Shown piece after piece: positions 11,236-21,248 of a stretch of 64,000 nt of DNA (its first letter is position 1; each line of letters begins with the position of its first letter). Position numbers and translations under genes: made by a program. The DNA lies in the NCBI GenBank assembly GCA_029953675.1, contig JAMWBK010000011.1, positions 558,001 to 622,000 on the forward strand, given 5' to 3'. Source of the stretch: Rhodosorus marinus (lineage: Eukaryota; Rhodophyta; Stylonematophyceae; Stylonematales; Stylonemataceae). Below the pieces are notes generated by a model, which did not search any database, was not told where the DNA came from, and was given only the letters and a program-made list of their open reading frames with translations.

Positions 11236-11689
11236 TAGCCTAACACACGTTTCGTCGGCTGTAATTCACGATTCGTTCATGGCCTTCATAAACGAACTTG
11301 TGACATAACGGGAGGGATGATTAAATGGGACCTGGCGGGGCCATGTTGGGCCTTGTAGAAATATTGGAAAACAATGATATGCGATGTCGTTGTTTTTTTG
11401 TAAACGGCGGGGGTGTGGGGGGAAGGCTGAGGTTGTTGCGGGATTGTGAAAAGGCTAACGCGAAAGGTGTCGTTTGGTAGGAGGCTTTTCTGATGATGAG
11501 ATAGGTTTTTTGGGGGGGACGCGGGAAAGTTTGATGGAGATGTACGTAGCGTTGATTGGTCTGCGGTGTGAGCTTCGTCGCTTTTTCTTTCGTTTTTTTG
11601 GTGAGGTGTGGCCATGGCAGACTTTTGGATTGGTGTGTGGTTCTTGAGTGAAAGTTGGCTTGCTCTTGTGAGTACAGAAGTTTGCTTGC

Positions 11690-12430
11690 GAAGGATCGGG
11701 TTAGATTTGACTTGGCTTTTCTGCATGATGTGTTTAGAATCGAAGACAGTCGCGAATACAGAAACTGGACGCTCGTTGTCTTTAGCGTTTGGATTTGAGA
11801 GCGCTCCAACTGGGGACTCGAGAGGAGTCTCCAGGTGGAGACTCCTTCAGTTTCTGGATTGGAGAGTGCCCAAGTGTGCTGAACGCGGCGAACAAAATTG
11901 GGATAGAGAACAAAGAAGCGCTTTGAAGATTTCGTCCGACAAGCCCGGGGTTTGTTGATAAGGACGGACCGTGACTAGTCGGCTTACAAGAATCTCACGT
12001 CTTCAACAATCGAGTCTTCATATTCATGAGCTGAGACATGCACACATCATATACCAACACGAAAAAAGTTGCATGGCGAACTACTAATCGATCGCCTGGC
12101 GTTCCCCCACAGCCAACAGCCCGACAAACAACGAGCTTCTCTCAGCGACAAAATCTCCCCCAGTGTTTTTCTTTTATATTTTAAAGCTCGGCTACTCGGG
12201 GCACAAAACAATTGGCCCATGTTACCTTCAACAAGGGTCCAGCAGTTACTTGTTAACAAATGGACATTCGCAAAAAGAGTACTAAAAAAAACTCAAAACA
12301 AACTTTCGGCGACGGCCAATAATTATGTACATTTTTTCCCATCTGTTTTCAGTTTTGAAGCGAAGCACTGGTTAGCGAGATCAACATAACAGATCTTAGT
12401 AGAGGAAAAGCACTTTACGATGCGTAAATG
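11690..12430. repeat. Spacer homology block, copy 3
   Basis: Third copy of the block, somewhat shortened. Matches include GCTTGCGAAGGATCGG, GACTTGGCTTTTCTGC, ACAAGCCCGGGGTTTGTTGATAAGGACGG, TCTCACGTCTTCAACAATCGAGTCTTCATATTCATGAGCTGA (segment 11992-12034) and ACAATTGGCCCATGTTACC. Confidence 0.65.
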
Positions 12431-12737
12431 ATGATGTTGATGGAATTTGACTGGGGGGGGCTCTGTTGCAATTCTGGCTCTGGCATTGAATGCATGAATT
12501 TGTCTAATCGGAGCCTGAAGAAAAGCAACCCGAGGGGAAAAAAAACAGACTAAGCGCGGCGAAGATCGCGCGCTTCCAACATCAAAGCAGCGTTCATACG
12601 CCACAGCAAGAAACTTTAACGGGTAAACAACGAGGACAGACGGTCAGGGCGTTCGTGGATCAATTCCCGAAGCCAAACGGGAACCAACGGAATCCATAAA
12701 GCCCAAAGCACTCAATGACCAGAGGATATTGAGCGCT

Positions 12738-12767
12738 TTATCCAAATGCTGCTCCAACGCCCTTCAT
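12738..12767 (-). pseudogene. Truncated group A sulfatase: ATG plus nine codons
   Basis: From the CAT at 12765-12767 the minus strand reads MKGVGAAFG and then a TAA stop at 12738-12740. These nine residues equal the start of the sulfatase at 8931-10571. Upstream (12768-13010) the sequence resembles that gene's promoter region, including a TATA-like run at 12841-12851. Downstream of codon nine there is no sulfatase sequence. It is a duplication whose breakpoint fell just inside the coding region. Confidence 0.85.
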
Positions 12768-12840
12768 CGTAGCAGAAAAAAAGGCTCCCCGCTCACTCCC
12801 CCGTCGAAATTGAGGACCACCCGCAGTTGATTCACGCGTA

Positions 12841-12851
12841 CTTATATATAC
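12841..12851 (-). promoter_or_regulatory. TATA-like box of the truncated sulfatase copy
   Basis: TATATATA run about 75 bases upstream of the orphan ATG, at a similar place to those of the intact paralogues. The flanking GCGTACTTATATATACACCACCCTCCC echoes TACAAATATATACACTACCCTCCC at 10672-10695. Confidence 0.5.
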
Positions 12852-13569
12852 ACCACCCTCCCATCCGAGCCTCAAGCCAAACAACAAAAAAAAGAAAAAG
12901 GAAAGCCCTAAACCTTCTCCACCAGAAACTGAAGAACAGAGTAACGGACTTTTGTCCTTTCCTCGTATTGAATTCTGGAGTCGGAAACCCAGATAGATTT
13001 CAACATCCATTCTGTTTAACCTAGAAAGAAACTTTTTCTACCGCATCAAAACTGCATAAAAAGCCCAAAAAGCAACCAACGCACACGACGAGCCGCATTT
13101 TGAGCTCGCGGAGAGCGAAATGGTCACCGAGTTCGACGCTTCGAGAAAGATTGTGTCGCGCTATAGAGAGAGGATGCTCCTCGTTGCTCCCACATCCTCT
13201 CTCTCTCCCCGTTTTTTTGCGGACGTGTTGGTCGTTTCTTTCCGCAAACGAAAATCCAGAGAGTTGAGAAACAAAAGTGCTTCCAATCGGGAAGGTTGCT
13301 TCCTTGTAAAAGCAAAGACAAGCGAAGCTAAATTAAAAATGTTTTCGTCGAGAGCGAGTTTAGTCGCGTTGGAACTGGTAAGCTCTTCACAGAGGCTAGT
13401 AGAGACCACGTGGGGAGGCGCACACACGCCATTACCTTCTGGTAATGGTGTGTATTGCTCAAGCAACTACCCTGATAACAACAGAGTGGCAAAGCATATC
13501 CCTCTCACGACGTGTGATATTTGTCCCGAGGGAGTTGCCCTCCTGACCCTCCTCACTGCAGTAGCTTGC

Positions 13570-13662
13570 CGTATTCTATACCACTAGATTGGTTCTAGGT
13601 ATAGGAGTATTTGGTTCTAATCTAAGTTATTCGTCTTAGACTAAGTATGAGGTGCCTAGTTC
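13570..13662 (-). repeat. Dispersed repeat, copy 2
   Basis: Reverse-complement relative of 1176-1270. The surrounding 13100-13670 segment has no sulfatase-spacer counterpart, so it may be part of an inserted element. Confidence 0.5.
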
Positions 13663-13689
13663 ATATATGGAGTTCCACCAAAGTCTACC

Positions 13690-13803
13690 CATCATGACGT
13701 GTGATGTTGTTTGTCCCGAGGGAGTGTTAATATATCTAAAACAATTTTATGCGAAAGTTCATCTGTCATGTCGTCCCAATTGACAAGACGTATTATATCT
13801 AAA
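13690..13803 (-). promoter_or_regulatory. Conserved upstream element, copy 3
   Basis: Landmarks TCATGACGTGTGATGTTGTTTGTCC, TTAATATATCTAAAA, CATCTGTCATGTCGTCCCAATTGACAAGACGTATTATATCTAAATTT. It lies about 0.95 kb upstream of the orphan start at 12767. Confidence 0.35.
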
Positions 13804-14264
13804 TTTTGTGATTAAGGTAATGCCAAAAAACAGTTTGTTGGGTTGTAAATTTGCGACAGTAAAGAATACAGAAAACGGGGTTTTTGGGGAGACCATAGGC
13901 CTCGAGAAGTCAGAGCAGCGTTGATGCGCGACAGCAGCAGAGGCAGCCAACTTGGACAGGTAAACAACGAGGAGAGACGCTTGATAAAAGTAATACCGTT
14001 TTTTCTGGGTTTTTCTAAAACTTTTCGCATGGATTGACGAAAACGGTTGCAGGGTAGTTCGCGGAACAACACTCCCGAAGTCAACGCTCACCAAGCTCAC
14101 CAAGCTCACCAAATGGTATCGAGAAAACCTTTTCTCCCGATCGTCGACTTGATGGGAGCTTTTATGTTAATTTGGCAGCTTATTATTAGCATGTACTAGA
14201 ACACCTCCACAACAGCGGAGGTGCACGCACTATGCGCAACTCCCTATTTTCGCTTTGTCCTCTT

Positions 14265-15905
14265 TTAGTTCGCTATGGGGTCGTAGTCATGTTCGGTCTC
14301 GTAGACGTCGAATTCATCCAAGACCTTGGATAATTCATCCCGTTCATCACGGAGCTCTTTCGGTACTTTGTTCCAGTTTGTGATTCTAGGGTAACTGTCC
14401 AAGTCCCGTTTCTCATTCGACACGTCGTACCATCTGTCCCCGCCATCCTTCATCACGTACGAACCTCTGATTAACTGTTTGTGACCGGTCGATCTGGTCT
14501 GATACGAAAAGTTGTACTCGCGAGTGTGTTGTTTTGCGCCCCTGAACAAGTACTTATACAGACTTTGACCATGCAGCTCGTATCCATCCAGAAGGTAACT
14601 AACCCCCATCAGGTCCGCCACCGTCGGTACGATGTCAACGAAAGATACGAACTCGTTCGACCTCCCTTGCTTTGTCATATTCATCCCAGGCGCATAAATG
14701 AACATTGGTACGTGCGGACCCCTTTGCTTTTTCCTCGAGTCCTTGCCGTAGCCCTTGGTGCCGTTGTCTGTCGAGAAAATGATCACCGTATTGTCAAGAA
14801 CCCCGAGTTCTTTGCACTTTTCCACGTACTGCCAAATCGTGTAGTCGAGGTACTCGACGTGACGCCGAACCCCGCCATTGTTGATCCCCCTCGTCGTGTA
14901 GTTTCCTGCCTGCCCCGTTATCACTGGCTCTTGCTTTGAGTACGTCTCCTTTGCAGCGTTCCACCACAGCTTTGGAGTAGGTGGCCATGTATCAGTCTCT
15001 TGGTTGATAAAGTCGTATGCTTTATGTCCGATTCTGGAAGTTGCGTACAGGAAGAAAGGTCTATCCTCCTCCGCACATGTTTCCATGAACTGCGTCGTCA
15101 CCGCCATGTCTACGTCAGGACCGAAGGTTCCTTTGCTGTATGCCTGTTCAGTCTCCTCCGTATTCGGATAGTAGACCAATTGCTCGTCCTCGTTTGGAGG
15201 ATTGAACAGCAGTACATGCGGCCGCCAGGTGTAGCTACGCTGAGCTCTAGCTCCTGGTTCTACCATGCCGGTGTCCTTGTTCACGAATATCTTGTTACCA
15301 TCCTCGTCCACTCCCGCTCCGACAATTTGAAAGTCTGACAGAGGACTAGGCGGGAGCTCCTGTGGAGCTGGAACGAAAACACCTTGTCCAAACCCGAACT
15401 TGTCCAGGTTGTCCGCGTCCTTCATCCCTGCTCTTCCTCCCCAAAACGTACCATACCCAGCAGCCGTTGCCAGATGTGCAATTCCCAGCGGAGATGTGAT
15501 CCATAGAGGAACGATATCACCGACTTTCCCGTTTTCGTCAGTCCACGACCCGTAATCAAAATTGTACCACCACTTGGTAATCGTTGCGTACCTCCCAGTC
15601 ATCAGCATGCCTCGACTTGACGCGCAAATCGGTGTAGCCCATGCCTTATCGAAGAAGATCCCCTCCCTCGCAATCTTATCCAGCATCGGCGTCCTCGCTC
15701 GAAATTTGACCTGATCCGTGGGCTCTTCGTCTGTACTAGACCAGACACCAGTATCGTACGACGGGAACTCCCTCGGGCTGAGGTCATCGCCAATCAAGAC
15801 AATAATATTAGGTTTTGTGCGCGACTTTGCGCCATCCGCACCAGACAAAACAGCGCAATACAGCACCATGAACAGTCCCACAGAAAGCCCAACAACCCCC
15901 TTCAT
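14265..15905 (-). CDS. Group A type I sulfatase, secreted, 546 aa, mosaic
   Basis: Third complete member of the tandem array, again 546 residues from the Met at 15903-15905. Signal peptide (MKGVVGLSVGLFMVLYC...), Asp pair at 38-39, catalytic Cys 92 in CASSR, and DNGT near 378. Residues up to about 210 share variants with the gene at 8931-10571 (IAHLATAAG, GAGVDEDG, VNKDTG); about 250-400 share variants with the gene at 3459-5099 (EQAY-KGTFG, CAEEDRPFF, GNYTTRGINNGG, SRKKQRGPH); and the last 110 residues are its own (YKYLFRGAKQH, VYETEHDYDPIAN). That pattern suggests gene conversion. A 38-codon upstream extension of the ORF is not conserved. Intronless. Confidence 0.93.
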   Translation of the reverse strand: MKGVVGLSVGLFMVLYCAVLSGADGAKSRTKPNIIVLIGDDLSPREFPSYDTGVWSSTDEEPTDQVKFRARTPMLDKIAREGIFFDKAWATPICASSRGMLMTGRYATITKWWYNFDYGSWTDENGKVGDIVPLWITSPLGIAHLATAAGYGTFWGGRAGMKDADNLDKFGFGQGVFVPAPQELPPSPLSDFQIVGAGVDEDGNKIFVNKDTGMVEPGARAQRSYTWRPHVLLFNPPNEDEQLVYYPNTEETEQAYSKGTFGPDVDMAVTTQFMETCAEEDRPFFLYATSRIGHKAYDFINQETDTWPPTPKLWWNAAKETYSKQEPVITGQAGNYTTRGINNGGVRRHVEYLDYTIWQYVEKCKELGVLDNTVIIFSTDNGTKGYGKDSRKKQRGPHVPMFIYAPGMNMTKQGRSNEFVSFVDIVPTVADLMGVSYLLDGYELHGQSLYKYLFRGAKQHTREYNFSYQTRSTGHKQLIRGSYVMKDGGDRWYDVSNEKRDLDSYPRITNWNKVPKELRDERDELSKVLDEFDVYETEHDYDPIAN

Positions 15906-18900
15906 CGATGAGGAATAAAAGAACAAGATACAAAAAAAAAAGCAAGGGATCAAACCACAAACCTCCCCTCCCCTCCCCCTTCCCTTCCTCCCACTAATAA
16001 CTCGGATCTTATCAGCCAATTTCTTTGCCTGACCACCCTCTCCTCATCAACGTCTTCCACACGCCCTTGCAGAGACACGCATGACTATATATAAATATAT
16101 GTGGCGATGGTCTATATGTTAAGCCGATCATAAGAAAAGAAAGAGATGCTGGCTGAAATATATATACTCCATCAAGTAAACGAAATCGAATCGGTTCTAC
16201 CTCAACTCTGTTCCTCACCATCCCTTACGAGACATTTCTCTCCCTCTATGAGAAGCTTTTAAAAAGCGCATCGCACCCCACAATGGATGAGTACGCATCA
16301 CGCTAGCTAATTCGGCTACAAATGTCACGACAGGTGATAGCTGTTTTTTCCCCCAATAGGCGAAAAGCTCCGTCAAGCGCGATTCTGGTTTTGGTGACAA
16401 ACGCGTATTTTTGGCCCGGGGGTAGGAATTAGACGAGTGTTACATATTCATCATTTTTGGTTTTTATTTTTCTCTGGCCAAGGAAGGTGGCCGAAAATTT
16501 GGGCCGACAAAACTATTTTTTTTAAAGGGAGGGGTTTGGTAGGTATGAGCCGACTTTTTGTAAGGATAAGGAAATTTTCGTTTTATCTGTTTTCGGTGTT
16601 TCTTCCTTACTGTCGCGGAATTCTCCTAGTTTCGAGTTGCTAGGCGGAAACTGTCTGATGGACAACCGTTGAGAAGAAAAACAAAAATACTACAAAAAAA
16701 CACCATGTTGAAAACAACCGGCCAATCTAAATGCGCGTTTTTCTCAACCGAAAATCAAAATATTCTCGACGGTGACAGCGGCCTTTATTTTTTTGGTTTG
16801 GCCGGGGAAAAACAGGTGCAACGAACACCTATATAGGTTGCATTTGCGGTAGTGGTTTCAAAATCCCGCAACCGAATCGAACGCTTTGTTTTAGGTCGCG
16901 ATGCCTTGATGTGGAGAAATAGTACCAAGTTTAGGACCAAATTAGACTTGACAAAAGGCGATAAGTACTGAAGCTTCAGGTTTACTCAGAGCCTAACTAG
17001 CCTTTGAAGCGAGAGACAAGACGCTGCTGAAGTTGCGTTCTCCCTCACATGGTCATGCTGGGAGAGCGAGAGCTCTCTCGGTCCATACCCAGAGTTTCTT
17101 CAAACCAATTAGGATACGGCAGAGACGTGGGGAGTGCCAGAGGGTGTCAGAGGGGTGTCGTTGATGGCATGGAGTGGATGGCATTCTTTCTTGTTTGTCG
17201 TGTTTTGAGACGATAAGGACGTGTTTTAGAACGTTCTGGTCCGTTATCTTGAAGTTGACACCTTGGCGGGTAGGATAGAAAAGTAAGCCACCCTTTTTCG
17301 TGGTTGGTGTAGCGGGTTTCTCCCAGGATTATGCAACCCAGAATAGTCTGGCTGTGACTCCCTTTTGGGGTGGTGTAGAGGTTGGAGACGACGCGACAGA
17401 GGTTGACTCACGGCTAGAAATTGTCCACTCCCCTTGCAGTTGAACCGGGTAGGTTGGTATGGATGGAGGGAGAATCACTTCGAGGAGGAAGACGTGATAA
17501 AACAAGAAAATGACTGTCCCAAGGGAGAGAAACCCCTTTTCCAGGATTCGAACTTAGGTCAATATCGACTAGACACAAAAAGGAAGAGATTCTAGAACAG
17601 TCGGAATTGACTTTATCCCTCATCCACAACCAAGTGAAGACTGATCGACCTCAAAGACTCACAAGCTGGCTCGCCTAACCCCCAAACCACCTTCTCCTGT
17701 ATCAAGTTCAAGAATTTCAAGAGGGCATTTTGTATACGTTCTGCATCAGACAACCAACACGTGTCAAGATGGCTTCGTACATAAGTTCTACACAAAACAA
17801 AAACGAATCCGGTCACGAAAATAATTAGAAAATCGTTTTTATTAGCTGTTAAAGAGATTGAATACAATCAATACTAAAGGCAGTGTTCGGTAGTACTCCG
17901 CGCGTTGTGTTACAAAGTCCAAATATTGTAATGGCGGAAGACTTTAGTCCCTTCCTTTGTTCTGTTTAGTCACATCGTGAACGTATTTGAATTGAAATAA
18001 ATTGTAATGGCTTTACATAGATGGGCAGAATAGAGCGTTGGGGAAGGTGTATTGACTTTCGGGGAAGGGGGTCTAGTGCTTGTCGCGGGCTTTTTTATTA
18101 TTATCTTCTTTTTTCGTATCCACTACGCAAGCTCACTTGAGAGTAGAACGATACGGTTGCGGGTTTTAGTGCCTTGCTTTTGCGTACTTCTGTTGCAACC
18201 CCATCAAAGCGCGGGAGCTCTTGGGTTTGAGGGCGTTCTCAGACTAGATTAGATTGGGCAAAAGCCGATCAAAGCAGGGAGTCTCCTCCCAAACCTCGAA
18301 AGAGAGAATCCAGGCGTGCCTGTCTCTTTCTTCACAGCAAGGCTTGCTGCGCACACACAGGATACTTCCCCCGTCTTATGATTGTTTACCTTTTTGCAGA
18401 GACCAGACGATTTTACGTACATGCCTATGGTGTAGGCTCAACCGTCTCACAAGTCTAGAAAACATCCAGGCGATAACATGCACATCCAGGAAAAACGAGG
18501 AGCTGCCAGGTTTCTGCTCCTGGCATTCTCTACTTGTCTCAGGGTTCTTTGGTTCCACTGGCTGTGGTTGCCACTACAATTTGGGTCACTGCATGGCTCA
18601 ATGGATTCAAATACAGCTTCCACAATCCAGAACACGAATCCACAAATTCCTCCCAGACCCGGGGCTATGAAGCAAAGGACTATGAAATAACCCTCCGTTG
18701 CACGGAATCCCGTCAAGTTGCTTGGGAGAGGTTCAGTCCCTTCACTCACGCCGCTTCCCAATTCCAGTCTCGAACCCTTTCAAAAGATAAAGTCTAAAAC
18801 CAATCCAAACAACCGAAAAGGAAACCGAAGAGATTTATAGAAATGCATTAAAAATAGATAGCACCGAACCAACTAACTAAATTTCAACTACAAGCCAAGA

Positions 18901-19388
18901 ATCTCTCGCGAAGCTTTTTCGACTAAATCATTGGCCCATTGTGGTACTGTTTAGAAAACTATTCAAACCTTTTTAGTTATTAAATTCTGCACTTTCAAAA
19001 CGAGGTGGAAAATACGCTTTCGATTTTGCACGTTTTGATTAAATAGTTTTGAGCAATCCGAACAGCACGCATTAATGAAATAATTTAGATGTTGGATTAC
19101 AGTACTTTGACGAATGCCCTCGATATGATTGGCTAATTATAATTGGTTTTTAGGAGTTTTTGGAAATCTTGTTTCTTAAGTGTTTGGAAGACGTTTTTTC
19201 CACCGTTTCCATTGAGGCTAGAACAGGTCAAAGCGAGACAACCTGAACGGACTCCCGGAACAATGAGCTCTCAAATTTCTCGACGGGCGCGGATATATGG
19301 GGAGCAGTGATTTGACAAACCTAGCTAGAACCTTACAGACCGTGAACCATGCGCAGGGCGTGAATCTAGTTGTGAACCTTGTAAGTAG
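15906..19388. other. Intergenic, no gene recognised
   Basis: Contains TATA-like runs upstream of the sulfatase (16084-16102 and 16156-16168). The rest holds short ORFs on both strands, the longest about 138 codons at 18254-18670, overlapped by one of similar length on the other strand. Neither shows a motif I recognise. The pair of neighbouring tandem sulfatase spacers is not continued here, so the array ends at about 16.2 kb. Confidence 0.4.
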
Positions 19389-19428
19389 CTAGTTCCTTGT
19401 ACGTAGCTAGCTACGTACCAGGAACTAG
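19389..19428. repeat. 40-bp near-perfect palindrome
   Basis: CTAGTTCCTTGTACGTAGCT followed at once by AGCTACGTACCAGGAACTAG. The second half is the reverse complement of the first except for one mismatched pair, with no loop. It can extrude as a cruciform. It is in a gene-free stretch about 0.9 kb upstream of the membrane-protein gene at 20274. Confidence 0.9.
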
Positions 19429-19544
19429 AGCATTTTAGTTTCTTCTACAGCCCACAGAACAAAACCCACAAATCCACCTCCCAGCCTTGAGTGTGATTGG
19501 AGAAATGGGCTTCTCAGTTCTCTGCGGCCAACTGCACAAGCGTG

Positions 19545-19712
19545 ACGGCTCAGTTCCCGGCGGCAAAACTTGCTAATAGTGAACACGTCCGCGGCAACTG
19601 TCCACACCCCGCCGCTCGAGACCAATTTACGGCTCAGTTCCCGGCGGCAAAACTTGCTAATAGTGAACACGTCCGCGGCCACTGTCCACACCCCGCCGCT
19701 CGAGACCAATTT
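19545..19712. repeat. 84-bp exact tandem duplication
   Basis: Two adjacent copies (19545-19628 and 19629-19712) that differ by about one base (AACTG versus CACTG). The unit is 28 codons long and is open on the minus strand within 19425-19721, so it could be in-frame repeat in a small protein, but no start or homology supports coding. Confidence 0.85.
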
Positions 19713-19993
19713 CAACCGCACTCTTTGCGAGCTCCAAATCCAGAACTGCTCAGACAGAGATGGTGCATCAAAGCGCTAATACTCCACAACCCGAGCTGGA
19801 AGCATTCAGAACTTGGCTGGTCAGTTTAAAACCTACACTATGGGTTGCGATTGGCGGGTAAAGACACGTGGTGTATATATGTTGAAATACTTCACAACAG
19901 TCAACTTATTATTGGCTATTATACGACATATTGGACATGTGTCAGGAAGTATGGGTGTGTACGTCGCAGTCTGCGACCAATAAAAGTGTAGAT

Positions 19994-20273
19994 ATGGCGC
20001 CGAAAGAGGAGATGCTGGTTGACCTGGAAGGGATGCTCAACTTCGTCGGAGAGGTGGCTGCCCGAGTTGTCAATGCTCTTTCAAGCAGGAGGAACGGAGG
20101 GCGAGTGGGGGAGGGAGCTAGAAGGGTTCATCTACGACGACAAAGTCAAACAGATGGAGCGGACCTGAGTGACCCGCTTGGCCTGAGGAAACGGCCTATT
20201 TGTGTGGTTGACTTTGACAGTTCGGTTCGGGCACCCTCCGTTCGGGAGTAGTGACCGCTTCATCGTAAGAGGC
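19994..20273 (+). other. Duplicated leader of the first membrane-protein gene
   Basis: This segment resembles 22556-22785 in front of the paralogue. Shared parts include GAGTTGTCAATGCTCTT, GACCTGA-TGA, GGCCTGAGGAAACGG and TTGACTTTGACAGTTCGG. An ATG at 19994 opens an 85-codon ORF here, but it is frameshifted in the other copy. It is probably promoter or 5'UTR; an upstream exon cannot be ruled out. Confidence 0.4.
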
Positions 20274-21248
20274 ATGGGCACTGGGGGAGACCTGGATGAC
20301 CCCCCTCGTAAAACAGAAGAGGAAGAACTAGAGCAGTTGACTGGATGTATAAGAGATTATTGTGGAGTGATTGACTTGAAGATTCTCGGTAAACGGGAGG
20401 AGTTGCTGGATGCGCCCGAGGTGGGGAGTGCGCTAACTCCTGAGGTGAAAGCGACGCTGATGAGCAAGGTTGATGAGCTGGAGCAGCGACGTTTTTTACT
20501 CAAGATTCCTCATCGAGTGTTGCACGGGTTTTTGGATCTCATCATTGTAAACGTGCTCCGTATCTTGTACGTGATTCTCAGTTTCTTTCTCTGGATAGGA
20601 TCCTGTTTCCGTCCTAGATCGAAATCGAGTGATCGCTCTGATGCGTTTGACTTGGATGCTTTCGATGGATTTTATTCAGAGTTGTTGACCTGGGGTGCGA
20701 CTGCCGTGTCTGTGGCGAGCGGAATAGTCGTTCTCTTGTCGCTTCTCGCTGGGAATCCGTCTAGAAGCAGAGTCATCGTAATTTCGTTCTCCGCTACAAT
20801 GGGAGCTTTGACCCTGTTAAATCGCATGTATTTGAGGGGGAAAGCACTCGAAACGTCTTTCATCAAGTTTTCAAAAGCACTCCTGATTATCCAGATTGGT
20901 ATCTTCGAGTTGAGGAAGGCACAGCTGATTTCGCAGCCATTGTCCCAAGGTCAGAGCCACATTATCAACGGCTACATAAACTCGGTGGAAAAATGCATGA
21001 AGTTCGCAGTGGCTCAGATAAAACACTACAGCTTCCTCTCGCCGATTCACCGTGTCTTGTTTCTTGGTGGGCGCCAAGTGTCAGACTTAGACTCTCTCTC
21101 CAACTACAACGTGAGGCTCGGCAAAAGCGTTCAAGCGATGGGTTTTCTTCGGGACCGGTTTATGGACGCCCAGATACTGGCTACCATAGTTCCAAACTCG
21201 GTTGTAGACAGGATTCGAGGCGACGTCGCAATCAACAATGGCAACTGA
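20274..21248 (+). CDS. Unrecognised membrane protein, paralogue 1 (324 aa)
   Basis: I do not recognise this family. The N-terminus is acidic (KTEEEELEQL), then a charged segment (LGKREELLDAPEVG), then a long hydrophobic stretch (about 85-115, LDLIIVNVLRILYVILSFFLW), two further hydrophobic segments (about 145-168 and 172-192), and a soluble C-terminal half with GQSHIINGYINSVEKC and FLGGRQVSDLDSLSNYNVRLGK. I expect about three membrane spans. The Met at 20274 is chosen because the paralogue at 22786 starts at the same place in the alignment. The ORF is open upstream to 20202 without shared protein sequence. The two proteins align end to end with clear amino-acid conservation, so both are likely real and under selection. 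Confidence 0.8.
   Translation: MGTGGDLDDPPRKTEEEELEQLTGCIRDYCGVIDLKILGKREELLDAPEVGSALTPEVKATLMSKVDELEQRRFLLKIPHRVLHGFLDLIIVNVLRILYVILSFFLWIGSCFRPRSKSSDRSDAFDLDAFDGFYSELLTWGATAVSVASGIVVLLSLLAGNPSRSRVIVISFSATMGALTLLNRMYLRGKALETSFIKFSKALLIIQIGIFELRKAQLISQPLSQGQSHIINGYINSVEKCMKFAVAQIKHYSFLSPIHRVLFLGGRQVSDLDSLSNYNVRLGKSVQAMGFLRDRFMDAQILATIVPNSVVDRIRGDVAINNGN

Larger units (their letters stand above)
10688..14264. other. Sulfatase array spacer 3, with extra inserted material
   Basis: No intact gene. It contains a CT microsatellite (about 10988-11025), the conserved upstream element (11111-11235), the third spacer block (11690-12430), a truncated sulfatase start with its promoter (12738-13010), a dispersed repeat (13570-13662), a second copy of the upstream element (13690-13803) and GCTCACCAA tandem copies near 14088-14110. 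It differs from spacer 2 by the segment carrying the truncated sulfatase start. Confidence 0.55.

Noticed and set aside
18254-18761. Overlapping ORFs of 138 (+) and 104 (-) codons as genes
   Set aside because: They occupy the same DNA on opposite strands, show no domain and have no paralogue or splice partner in the window.
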